This document shows positions 42,135 through 49,448 of a DNA stretch of 53,975 nucleotides, in pieces (position 1 is the stretch's first letter; each line of letters opens with the position of its first letter). The DNA comes from Firmicutes bacterium AM55-24TS (GTDB taxonomy: Bacteria > Bacillota > Clostridia > UBA1381). The DNA lies in NCBI GenBank assembly GCA_003460745.1, contig QTVU01000020.1, forward strand, positions 1 to 53,975, written 5' to 3'. Made by a program: the position numbers and the translations under genes. The notes under the pieces were generated by a model that ran no database searches, was not told the DNA's origin, and worked only from the letters and a program-made list of their open reading frames with translations.

Positions 42135-42169
42135 AGTGCCGTTTTTCTTGCAGAAAGGCGGCACTTTTT
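42135..42169 (+). promoter_or_regulatory. Hairpin with the ribosome binding site in its loop, at the 42170 start
   Basis: AGTGCCG (42135-42141) pairs with CGGCACT (42159-42165), and five T run into the ATG at 42170. The ribosome binding site AGAAAGG (42152-42158) sits in the loop beside the 3' arm. This could act as an attenuator or control ribosome access. Confidence 0.5.
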
Positions 42170-42559
42170 ATGAAAATCAAATATGAGTTTGTAGACGGAG
42201 ATGTGGAACTTGAAGTTTCCGATGAGTGGGCGAGTGTTCTTGCAGAGCTTGACAGGCTGGAGCGGAATAATGACAAAAAGGAAAAACGCAGACATTATTC
42301 GCTTGAGGCGCGTACATATGAGGGTGCTTATTATGCAGTAGAGGACAAGGGAATATCAGCGCTTTTTGAAGGATTGGGTGATGCGGAGAGATTAAACGAG
42401 GCTCTCACACATCTTTCAAGCAAACAGCAGGCTCTTATCAGAGCCATATACTTTGAGGGAGTAACAGTCAATGAATACGCAAAGAAGGAAGGTGTAGATC
42501 ATTCGGCTATTTCTCATCGTCTTAGGACAATATATAAAAAATTAAAAAAGTTTATATAA
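42170..42559 (+). CDS. Sigma region 4-like helix-turn-helix protein (phage)
   Basis: A 129-residue protein; ATG 42170 is chosen over a TTG at 42128 because the latter would read through the hairpin. The N-terminus MKIKYEFVDGDVELEVSDEW is a phage-type beta-strand lead. The C-terminus LTHLSSKQQALIRAIYFEGV followed by TVNEYAKKEGVDHSAISHRL is a sigma-70 region 4 HTH. Regions 2 and 3 are absent, so it is probably an ArpU/YlxM-like phage regulator and not a complete sigma factor. Confidence 0.75.
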   Translation: MKIKYEFVDGDVELEVSDEWASVLAELDRLERNNDKKEKRRHYSLEARTYEGAYYAVEDKGISALFEGLGDAERLNEALTHLSSKQQALIRAIYFEGVTVNEYAKKEGVDHSAISHRLRTIYKKLKKFI

Positions 42560-42638
42560 AAATCCTCACATTTGACCTTTTATCTGTCCGTATAGTGAAG
42601 GGCATTAAAAATCAGCCTTTCGGAAAGGACGATAAAAT

Positions 42639-42836
42639 ATGAAACATACTTTAAAAATCAGTGTTTCAAAGAAACCGAGAGCAGACAGTATTGTCAACTT
42701 CCGCAGCGTTTCGGTAAGAGAGAAGTTCCTTCGTCTCTTATTCGGTATGCCGTGTAAAATGACAATTCTTGTCCCCGGTGACAGTGTGGAGGAGCTTTCC
42801 ATACATGAGGTAAATGAGGGGGCTGGTATAGGATGA
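42639..42836 (+). CDS. Small phage protein, unknown function
   Basis: A 65-residue basic protein with GGAAAGGA 9 nt before the ATG. It contains VSVREKFLRLLFGMPCKMTIL followed by VPGDSVEELSIHEV, a pattern I associate with small proteins just upstream of DUF2800 in gut phages, without known function. Its stop overlaps the next start (ATGA), so it is part of the replication operon. Confidence 0.6.
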   Translation: MKHTLKISVSKKPRADSIVNFRSVSVREKFLRLLFGMPCKMTILVPGDSVEELSIHEVNEGAGIG

Positions 42837-43147
42837 GCAGGATTAAACTTTTACTTGACGTTGTAAACGGTATGCGCTCACTTGCCGACAGCTTGGAAAT
42901 TATGGCGAATGCGATGGCCGATGGGGATAGTATACCAAAAGAGAAAGTATCGGCGCAGAAAGGGGCAGACAAGCCCTCTGTGACGCACGAACAGCTTCGT
43001 GAGCTTGCGGTTAAGCTGTCCCGTGAGGGAAAGCGCGAGGAAATCAAGCAGCTTATTGAAAAATACGGTGTAAAGAATATTACAGCCGTAGCTGTGTCTG
43101 ACCTTGACGCATTCTATGCTGATTTGCAGCAGATGGAGGTGGAGTAA
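42833..43147 (+). CDS. Small phage protein preceding DUF2800
   Basis: A 104-residue protein, coupled to both neighbours (ATGA before it; the next ATG follows its stop directly). The N-terminal helix is amphipathic. The C-terminal 55 residues, VTHEQLRELAVKLSREGKRE followed by EIKQLIEKYGVKNITAVAVS, match a common phage domain found next to DUF2800 nucleases and sometimes labelled rRNA biogenesis protein rrp5, a name with no experimental support that I know of. Confidence 0.65.
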   Translation: MSRIKLLLDVVNGMRSLADSLEIMANAMADGDSIPKEKVSAQKGADKPSVTHEQLRELAVKLSREGKREEIKQLIEKYGVKNITAVAVSDLDAFYADLQQMEVE

Positions 43148-44362
43148 ATGCCGCCATTATGTACCGCCAAGAAGGGCGGGCGCACCGAAGGTGCGAGTTT
43201 TGCGCAAAGCGCAAAATCTACTGAACGTAAACACGCGGTTTTATCCGCGTCATCGGCGCATCGCTGGCTTGCGTGTCCGCCTTCGGCTATGCTTGAGAAG
43301 GAACTGCCCGATGAAACAACTGTGTATGCAGAGGAAGGCTCTGTCGCTCACGAGGTCGCTGAGTATAAGGTCAGGTGGTATTTAGGTGAACGGGATATTC
43401 CAATGCCTTCTACCGGAAACTTTAACGCAGAGGAGATTGACCGATACACAGACAGCTATGCGTATTATGTTACGGACAAAATTGAAACAATCAGAAAGTC
43501 GTGTCCTGACGCTGTCGTTCTTGTGGAGCAGAGACTTGACTTTTCAAACTATGTCAAGGACGGCTTTGGCACAGGCGACCTTGTCATTGTAGCTGATGAT
43601 GTTATACAGGTAATTGATTTCAAGTACGGCAAAGGTGTGGCTGTATCGGCAGAGCATAATCCGCAGATGATGCTGTATGCTTTGGGTGCGTTAAATCTTT
43701 ATGATTATCTGTATGATATAAAAATGGTTAAGATGGCGATTGTTCAGCCGAGACTTGACAGTATTTCCGAGTGGGAGATGTCTGTTGACGAGCTGTTATC
43801 ATGGGCGGAAAACACACTCAAACCAATCGCGCAGCTTGCAGCGAAAGGCGAGGGTGAGTTCAAAGCCGGAAGTCATTGTCGGTTCTGTAAGCTTAGAGCC
43901 ACCTGCCGAAAGAGGGCAGAGTTTATGCTTGAAACTGCGAAACACGAATTCAAGGAACCTGCAGAACTGACCGATGAGGAAATAGCGGGTGTTCTGACGA
44001 TTGCCGCCGACCTCTCCAAATGGGCGGAGGATGTGTTTGCATACGCGCAGGCGAAGACGATAAACGAAGGTAAGCATTGGCGCGGATTTAAGGTTGTTGA
44101 AGGATGTTCAAAGCGTCAGTATGCGGATGAAGGCAAGATTGCGGAAGTATGCCGAGATAACGGTTATACGCTTTCGCAGATATATAAAAATACGCTTATC
44201 GGCATAACGGAGATGGAAAAACTGATGGGTAAAAAGCAGTTCAGAGAGCTGTTTGGTGAATACATCATCAAACCGAAAGGCAAATTGACGCTTGTTCCGG
44301 AAACGGACAAGCGTGAGGAAGTACATACATTAGGGGATTTTGATGAAATCCCTCAATTTTAA
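43148..44362 (+). CDS. DUF2800 protein, Cas4/RecB-like PD-(D/E)XK nuclease
   Basis: A 404-residue phage protein. The nuclease core has an early His-containing helix EEGSVAHEVAEY (about 61-72), G-T-G-D-L-V-I (about 141) and V-I-D-F-K-Y-G-K-G (about 156), the D...D-x-K active site. Cysteines in RWLACPPSA (about 43) and C-R-F-C-K-L-R-A-T-C (about 244-253) make the four-Cys iron-sulfur pattern of Cas4/AddB-type nucleases. It probably processes DNA ends during phage replication or recombination, with the DUF2815 partner downstream. Residues about 5-24 are an extra stretch encoded by three consecutive hairpins (43164-43216), unusual for the family. The ATG directly follows the previous stop. Confidence 0.88.
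   Translation: MPPLCTAKKGGRTEGASFAQSAKSTERKHAVLSASSAHRWLACPPSAMLEKELPDETTVYAEEGSVAHEVAEYKVRWYLGERDIPMPSTGNFNAEEIDRYTDSYAYYVTDKIETIRKSCPDAVVLVEQRLDFSNYVKDGFGTGDLVIVADDVIQVIDFKYGKGVAVSAEHNPQMMLYALGALNLYDYLYDIKMVKMAIVQPRLDSISEWEMSVDELLSWAENTLKPIAQLAAKGEGEFKAGSHCRFCKLRATCRKRAEFMLETAKHEFKEPAELTDEEIAGVLTIAADLSKWAEDVFAYAQAKTINEGKHWRGFKVVEGCSKRQYADEGKIAEVCRDNGYTLSQIYKNTLIGITEMEKLMGKKQFRELFGEYIIKPKGKLTLVPETDKREEVHTLGDFDEIPQF
43164..43216 (+). repeat. Three tandem palindromes inside the DUF2800 gene start
   Basis: CCGCC/GGCGG (43164-43179), CGCACC/GGTGCG (43181-43195) and TTTTGCGC/GCGCAAAA (43198-43216) are three perfect stem-loops in 53 bp. They encode a low-complexity stretch (A-K-K-G-G-R-T-E-G-A-S-F-A-Q-S-A-K-S) without breaking the frame. 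They look like an inserted palindromic mini-element. Confidence 0.7.
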
Positions 44363-44364
44363 CA

Positions 44365-45221
44365 ATGAATAAGAAGTATGACTTGACGGGTATGCGCTTT
44401 GGAACTTTAGCTGTGACAGGATTTAATGGCAGGGATAAAGATGGACATTTGCAATGGAATTGTTTATGTGATTGCGGTAACCGAAGTGTTGTCAATGGGA
44501 CTGCCTTAAGAAACGGCAGTGTTAAAGCCTGTAAGAGATGCGGACATTTGAAAGATATAACCAATCAGCGTTTTGGATATTTGACAGCAAAGGAACGAGT
44601 GTATCAGACAGAAAATGGAATGTCAATATGGAAGTGTCAATGCGACTGCGGAAATGTTACAAATGTTCCCATAAATCATTTGACAACACATCATACGGAA
44701 AGCTGCGGACATTGCATTAAAAATGATTATATAAATCATGGTACATATTGTGAGGGAAAACCGTAAAAGGTGAACTTTTTCTGTTTAGCTCTGAAGATTG
44801 GGATTTTGTCACATCACATAATTGGCATATTGATACTAAAGGTTATGTGTTAACTAAAATTAACGGCAGAAATATTAAATTACACAGATATATAATGCCT
44901 GCTTCAGAGGGAATACAAATTGACCATGTAAACCGTAAAAAGTATGATTGCTGGAGAGGAAATTTGCGTTACGCCGTAAATAAGGAAAATGCAGCAAATT
45001 CAGCGGCCTTTAAAAACAATCGCAGCAGCGGACACAAAAACGTATATATACAGGATGGCAAGTATAGAGTGATAGTCCGGAAAGATGGAAAAGCTATTCA
45101 TTTTGGATATTATAAAAACTTGCCGGATGCAGTTATGGTTGCGAATACAGCACGAAAAAAACTGTTCGGAGAGTTTGCATTCTTTGATGATAGTTTCAGT
45201 GAAAAAGAAAAGGAGAGTTAA
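44365..45221 (+). pseudogene. HNH/AP2 homing endonuclease (frameshifted)
   Basis: The first part (44365-44766) has two zinc-binding-like repeats: WNCLCDCGN...CKRCG and WKCQCDCGN...CGHC, each starting with RFG-x-L. The second part, in the other frame from about 44760, has the HNH core LHRYIMPASEGIQIDHVNRK with NLRYAVNKENAANS, then an AP2-like DNA-binding domain (SGHKNVYIQDGKYRVIVRKD...). One A missing from the A run at 44757-44760 explains the break; restored, the linker reads G-K-T-V-K-G-E-L-F. It would be a freestanding homing endonuclease of about 285 residues inserted between DUF2800 and DUF2815, which are normally neighbours. Whether it is dead or an assembly artefact is open. Confidence 0.8.
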
Positions 45222-45223
45222 AT

Positions 45224-45757
45224 ATGGCGAAAGTAGTAACAAACGAAGTAAGGTTTTCATATACGCATTTATGGGAACCGCAAGCGATAAACGGAAGTGA
45301 ACCTAAGTACAGCGTTTCACTGATTATTCCTAAAAAGGATACAGAAACAATAAAGGCTATAAAGGAAGCAATTGAAACGGCAAAAAAAGATGGAATTGCA
45401 AAATTTGGAGGTAAGATTCCGGCGAACTTAAAGCTTCCGCTCCGTGACGGAGATATTGAGAGACCGGATGATGAGGCGTATGCCGACAGCTACTTCATAA
45501 ACTGCAATTCAAAAGAACAGCCTCAGATTGTCGATAGAAAGGTAAAACCGATTTTAGACAGAAACGAGTTTTATTCAGGATGTTATGGACGAGCTTCAAT
45601 TTCTGTTTATGCGTATAATGTGAACGGAAATCGTGGAATTGCAGCATCGGTAAACTCAGTACAAAAGATACGCGACGGTGAGCCGCTCGGCGGACGCACA
45701 AGAGCAGAGGACGATTTTGAAGCGTATGAGGATGAGGATGACGATTTCCTGAGTTAA
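45224..45757 (+). CDS. DUF2815 protein, phage single-strand DNA-binding-like
   Basis: A 177-residue protein with GGAGAG before its ATG. It begins VVTNEVRFSYTHLWEPQAIN and contains Y-S-V-S-L-I-I-P-K-K-D and GCYGRASISVYAYNVNGNRG, the DUF2815 signature. It ends in the acidic tail E-A-Y-E-D-E-D-D-D-F-L-S, like the C-terminal tips of SSB proteins that recruit partners. DUF2815 is a standard companion of DUF2800 and phage DNA polymerase, and probably coats single-stranded DNA at the fork. Confidence 0.88.
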   Translation: MAKVVTNEVRFSYTHLWEPQAINGSEPKYSVSLIIPKKDTETIKAIKEAIETAKKDGIAKFGGKIPANLKLPLRDGDIERPDDEAYADSYFINCNSKEQPQIVDRKVKPILDRNEFYSGCYGRASISVYAYNVNGNRGIAASVNSVQKIRDGEPLGGRTRAEDDFEAYEDEDDDFLS

Positions 45758-45777
45758 GAGTAAACGGATGTATATGC

Positions 45778-45806
45778 AAAAAAAGAACACCTTGCAAGAT
45801 GTTCTT
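45778..45806 (-). terminator. Terminator for the phd-doc operon
   Basis: AAGAACA (45783-45789) pairs with TGTTCTT (45800-45806). Read leftward, the hairpin ends in seven T (45784-45778), and it overlaps the doc stop codon. It also separates the convergent DUF2815 gene. Confidence 0.7.
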
Positions 45807-46182
45807 AAATAATATGCTGCTGAAGCCATCGAAGAATATCAGAGTCGGACTGAGTTCCTGACGCAACCGATAAAATAAGTTCAATCAGCTCGATGTCACT
45901 GTATTCCAAATCAATGCCGTTTATCGCAAGAAATACAAGCATTGCGTGAGTTCCGATACGTTTATTGCCATCGACAAACGGATGATTTTTTACAAGGCCA
46001 AAGCATAGTCGTGAGGCTTTATCCAGTAAAGTAGGATATAGTTCTTCTCCATCGTATGTTTGGAATGGTGTGTTGATAGCCGAGTCAAGAAGCGCTTCAT
46101 CACGTATATCGGATGAACCGCCGAAATTCTCTATAAGCTGTGAGTGGAGCAGTAAAATCTGTTCTTTAGTAAGAATTTTCAT
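45805..46182 (-). CDS. doc: Doc toxin (Fic/Doc family)
   Basis: A 125-residue protein with the Doc form of the Fic motif, HPFVDGNKRIGTHAM (about 69-83), and the N-terminal pattern LTKEQILLLHSQLIENFGGS. Doc enzymes phosphorylate EF-Tu and stop translation until bound by Phd. The start overlaps the antitoxin stop by 4 nt. The length is normal and all motif residues are present. It is encoded against the flow of the phage replication genes. Confidence 0.92.
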   Translation of the reverse strand: MKILTKEQILLLHSQLIENFGGSSDIRDEALLDSAINTPFQTYDGEELYPTLLDKASRLCFGLVKNHPFVDGNKRIGTHAMLVFLAINGIDLEYSDIELIELILSVASGTQSDSDILRWLQQHII

Positions 46183-46421
46183 TTTGCAAGCTCCTTATAT
46201 ACCGTCTTATTACGAGCGATTATTTTCTTGGATACGGCTAATACATCATCAGTTGGCGCAGCTAATTGCTCATCGGCTTGATTAAATTCTAAAATCAAGT
46301 AACGCGGCGAGTTGTTTTTAAGAATTACAGCAGAGCCGTACTGGTCGACAAGTCTTGCAACTTTAGAAAAATTCTGGTTGGCTTCCGAAATAGAAACCAT
46401 TGTGTTTGTATTAACATTCAT
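46179..46421 (-). CDS. phd: Phd/YefM-family antitoxin
   Basis: An 80-residue antitoxin. The ATG at 46421 is chosen because GGAGGT lies 7 nt upstream; an in-frame ATG at 46436 would include that site in the coding sequence. The N-terminal DNA-binding domain has MVSISEANQNFSKVARLVDQ and PRYLILEF. The C-terminal tail is helical and would wrap around Doc. It is first in the operon, with a strong promoter overlapped by an inverted repeat. Confidence 0.9.
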   Translation of the reverse strand: MNVNTNTMVSISEANQNFSKVARLVDQYGSAVILKNNSPRYLILEFNQADEQLAAPTDDVLAVSKKIIARNKTVYKELAK

Positions 46422-46451
46422 ATAGCATACCTCCATTTATATTCTATAAAT

Positions 46452-46489
46452 ATTATACTCTAATTTTAGGATAAAGTCAACCTAAAATT
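46452..46489 (-). promoter_or_regulatory. phd-doc promoter with operator dyad
   Basis: On the minus strand TTGACT (46480-46475) and TATAAT (46457-46452) are exactly 17 nt apart. AATTTTAGG (46462-46470) and CCTAAAATT (46481-46489) form a perfect 9-bp inverted repeat around the -35, as expected for autorepression by Phd or Phd-Doc. The right arm lies 22 nt before the DNA polymerase start. Confidence 0.82.
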
Positions 46490-46510
46490 TATTGGTAAAT
46501 GGTGAGATTT

Positions 46511-48448
46511 ATGAAAAAATTAAGCATAGACATTGAAACATTTTCTGACATAGACCTTATCAAGTGCGGAGTGTATAAATATGCCGACTCTCCTGCTTTT
46601 GAGATACTCCTGTTTGCCTATTCCATAGATGACGGGGAAATAAATATTATTGATCTTGTAAACGGTGAAGAACTGCCGGAGGAAATAGCCGAAGCAATCA
46701 AATCCGACACAGTTATAAAGACAGCATTCAATGCTCAGTTTGAGCGGGTGTGTCTGTCGAAGCATCTCGGCATCCTGCTTGACCCTTCGTCTTGGTATTG
46801 CACAGCGGTACAGGCTGCGGAACTGTCGCTGCCGTCATCGCTTGCAGATGTCGGTGCGGCTCTTGGCTTGGAACGGCAGAAGATGACAGAGGGTAAGGAG
46901 TTAATCAAATACTTCTGCGTTTCCTGTAAGCCGACCAAATCAAACGGAGGCAGAACAAGGAATATGCCAGGGGACGCTCCTGAGAAGTGGGCGCTGTTTA
47001 AGGAATACTGCAAAAGAGATGTTGATGTTGAGAGACAGATTGCAAAAAAGCTTGAGATGTATCCCATCAGTGAGTCAGAGCATCGGTTATATGTACTCGA
47101 CCAGAGAATAAACGACCGTGGGGTGTTGGTGGATTTGGAATTGGCGCGGCAGGCAGTAAAGCTTAATTCCATACAGACAGCAGTCGCTACGGAACAGGCA
47201 TATACATTGACAGGTCTTGAAAATCCGAACTCCGTAGCACAGCTTAAGGCGTGGCTTACAGAGAACGGTGTGGAGATTGAAAGCCTTTCAAAAAAGGCTG
47301 TGGCGGCGCTTGCGGATGAAACGGACGGCGATATACAGGAAATGCTGCATTTGCGGCTGTTAATGTCGAAAACATCGGTAAAAAAATATGAGGCTGTTAT
47401 GCGTTCGGTATGCAGAGATAACCGTGTGCGCGGAATGATGCGTTTCTGCGGCGCTTCAAGAACCGGACGGTGGTCAGGGAACATACTGCAGCCGCAAAGC
47501 CTGCCTCAAAACCATCTGCCGGATTTGACGCTTGCAAGGGATATTGTAAAAGACGGTGATTTTGAAATGCTTAATATGACATTCGGTAATGTTCCGAATG
47601 CCCTGTCAGAGCTTATCCGCACCGTCCTTATTCCAAAACCAAATCACAGATTTATAGTTGCGGACTTTTCAGCCATTGAGGCGCGTGTATTATCGTGGCT
47701 TGCAGGTGAGCAGTGGAGGCTTGACACATTCAGGAACGGCGGCGATATTTACTGCGCTTCTGCAAGTCAGATGTTCCGTGTTCCGGTCGAAAAACATGGA
47801 GTAAACGGACATCTACGGCAAAAGGGCAAGATATCCGAACTCGCCTGCGGTTACGGCGGCTCAGTCGGCGCATTGAAGAATATGGGTGCAGTTGAGATGG
47901 GAGTGCCGGAGGACGAACTGCAAGGCTTAATCAACGATTGGCGAAATGCCAATCCGCATATCGTTAAGCTGTGGACAGAGGTCGGAAATACAGCGATGAA
48001 GGCAATTAAGGAAAAAACAATCGTTTCACTCGGCAAACTTGTATTTATGTACGAGCGAGGGATATTATTTATACGCCTGCCGAGCGGACGCAGACTGTCA
48101 TACATAAAGCCTCGTATCGGTACAAACCGATTTGGCGGCGACAGTATCACATATATGGGCGTCGGCGCGTCAAAGAAATGGGAACGGCTTGAAACCTTCG
48201 GCGGTAAGCTGGTAGAGAATATCGTACAGGCGATTGCGAGGGACTTGCTTGCTTCGGCAATGATGAATGTCGCAAATGCCGGATACAATATTGTTTTCCA
48301 TGTCCACGATGAAATAATAGCCGAAGCGCCGGACGGTCAAGGCTCGGTTGATGAGATGTGTATGCTGATGAGCATAAATCCTGATTGGGCGGACGGTATT
48401 CCCTTGAGCGCTGACGGCTATGAGTGTGAATATTACAGGAAGGATTAA
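46511..48448 (+). CDS. Phage family A DNA polymerase
   Basis: A 645-residue polymerase; ATG 46511 with GGTGAG 4 nt upstream is preferred over ATG 46499. The N-terminal 3'-5' exonuclease-like domain has LSIDIETFSD (D-x-E, about 4-13) and FNAQFERVCL. The palm has motif A DFSAIEARVLSWLAG (about 385), motif B-like KISELACGYGGSVGAL (about 441) and motif C HVHDEI (about 597). No 5' nuclease domain is present, as usual for phage Pol I forms. It replicates the element with the primase-helicase and SNF2 helicase downstream. The gene is divergent from phd-doc. Confidence 0.93.
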   Translation: MKKLSIDIETFSDIDLIKCGVYKYADSPAFEILLFAYSIDDGEINIIDLVNGEELPEEIAEAIKSDTVIKTAFNAQFERVCLSKHLGILLDPSSWYCTAVQAAELSLPSSLADVGAALGLERQKMTEGKELIKYFCVSCKPTKSNGGRTRNMPGDAPEKWALFKEYCKRDVDVERQIAKKLEMYPISESEHRLYVLDQRINDRGVLVDLELARQAVKLNSIQTAVATEQAYTLTGLENPNSVAQLKAWLTENGVEIESLSKKAVAALADETDGDIQEMLHLRLLMSKTSVKKYEAVMRSVCRDNRVRGMMRFCGASRTGRWSGNILQPQSLPQNHLPDLTLARDIVKDGDFEMLNMTFGNVPNALSELIRTVLIPKPNHRFIVADFSAIEARVLSWLAGEQWRLDTFRNGGDIYCASASQMFRVPVEKHGVNGHLRQKGKISELACGYGGSVGALKNMGAVEMGVPEDELQGLINDWRNANPHIVKLWTEVGNTAMKAIKEKTIVSLGKLVFMYERGILFIRLPSGRRLSYIKPRIGTNRFGGDSITYMGVGASKKWERLETFGGKLVENIVQAIARDLLASAMMNVANAGYNIVFHVHDEIIAEAPDGQGSVDEMCMLMSINPDWADGIPLSADGYECEYYRKD

Positions 48449-48453
48449 GGTTT

Positions 48454-48807
48454 ATGAAAAAGAAAGTAATTTTAACCGCTGTCATAATCGGCGCACTGTC
48501 CGAGCTTGCAGCGGTTATATATACAATACATATACGCAGCAATGCCGTAATCGGTGGAGAATATTTTATTCTGCCGCTCTTTATTATGGCGGCATACTGC
48601 GTTTTAGAGATAATCGGCACGGTAGAGAGTAATAAGAAAACAGCGGTAAGACTGACAAGGCGGACGAAGTATGGAGATGCGGTTTTAAACCATGAGGTAT
48701 TTCCCGAATATGCAGAGGAAACTCTGATACATGAGGTGAATTGCTTTGAACCGATGAAAACAGCAGTCGAGAAATTGTGCGAGTACGAAGAAATGGGAGG
48801 AAATTAA
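48454..48807 (+). CDS. Small membrane protein of the phage module
   Basis: A 117-residue protein 5 nt after the polymerase stop. Residues about 4-26 and 38-57 are two membrane spans. The soluble C-terminal half, VRLTRRTKYGDAVLNHEVFP to AVEKLCEYEEMGGN, resembles a short phage domain that usually occurs alone, so the membrane part may be a fusion. The start codon lies in GGTTTATGAAAAAG. Function unknown. Confidence 0.6.
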   Translation: MKKKVILTAVIIGALSELAAVIYTIHIRSNAVIGGEYFILPLFIMAAYCVLEIIGTVESNKKTAVRLTRRTKYGDAVLNHEVFPEYAEETLIHEVNCFEPMKTAVEKLCEYEEMGGN

Positions 48808-48808
48808 T

Positions 48809-49036
48809 ATGCTTACACGAATACCGTGTACGGACAACACAGACTGCTTTGCAAATAATGACGGCTACTGTGTTTGTCTGATGAGTAATGATTTTAACGG
48901 ACGAAAGTGTCCGTTTTACAAGGAGAAAACTATAACTGAGACAGAATGTACACTGTCAGAGGTCAGGCTGCTCAGAATAGGCAGAAAGGATTTGATAGAA
49001 ATGTATCTCAGGAGGATGGTCGATGTACAGAAATAA
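48809..49036 (+). CDS. Small cysteine-rich phage protein
   Basis: A 75-residue protein with GGGAGG before its ATG. The N-terminal half, IPCTDNTDCFANNDGYCVCL followed by GRKCPFYKEK, has five cysteines and looks like a small metal-binding or disulfide knot. The second half is helical. Similar short proteins occur in many Firmicutes phages. Its end overlaps the next gene by 14 nt. Confidence 0.6.
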   Translation: MLTRIPCTDNTDCFANNDGYCVCLMSNDFNGRKCPFYKEKTITETECTLSEVRLLRIGRKDLIEMYLRRMVDVQK

Positions 49037-49448
49037 TGAACATTATCCCGACCCGACCTTCGCGTCCGCTTATGCGGCGATAAAGAAAGAAATTGCACAG
49101 AATAACGGCGAAACGTATATGCCTTGGGTTTACATAGCATCACCGCTCCGTGGGGATATAGAGGGCAACATCAAAAGAGCGAAGGAATACTGCCACTTTG
49201 CCATAAAGCAAAACGCGGTGCCGATGTGTCCGCATATATACTTCCCCTTATTCTTTGACGACAACGCGGAGCTTGAGCGGCGGATAGGTTTAATCCTCGG
49301 TTTGCAGATGCTTAAACGCTGCAAGGAAATGTGGGTGTTCGGCGACAGGATTTCCAAGGGTATGGCGAATGAAATCAAAATCGCCGAGAAGCGTAAAATC
49401 CCTGTCAGGTATTTTACATCGGAATGTGTGGAGGTGAATACGCTATGA
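49023..49448 (+). CDS. DUF4406-like protein (nucleoside deoxyribosyltransferase fold)
   Basis: A 141-residue protein. YIASPLRGDIEGNIKRAKEY, CPHIYFPLFFDD, LKRCKEMWVFGDRISKGMAN and E-I-x-x-A fit the family related to nucleoside 2-deoxyribosyltransferases. It may modify or salvage nucleotides during phage growth, but no reaction is proven for this group. It starts within the previous gene and ends in ATGA overlap with the primase-helicase gene. Confidence 0.75.
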   Translation: MYRNNEHYPDPTFASAYAAIKKEIAQNNGETYMPWVYIASPLRGDIEGNIKRAKEYCHFAIKQNAVPMCPHIYFPLFFDDNAELERRIGLILGLQMLKRCKEMWVFGDRISKGMANEIKIAEKRKIPVRYFTSECVEVNTL

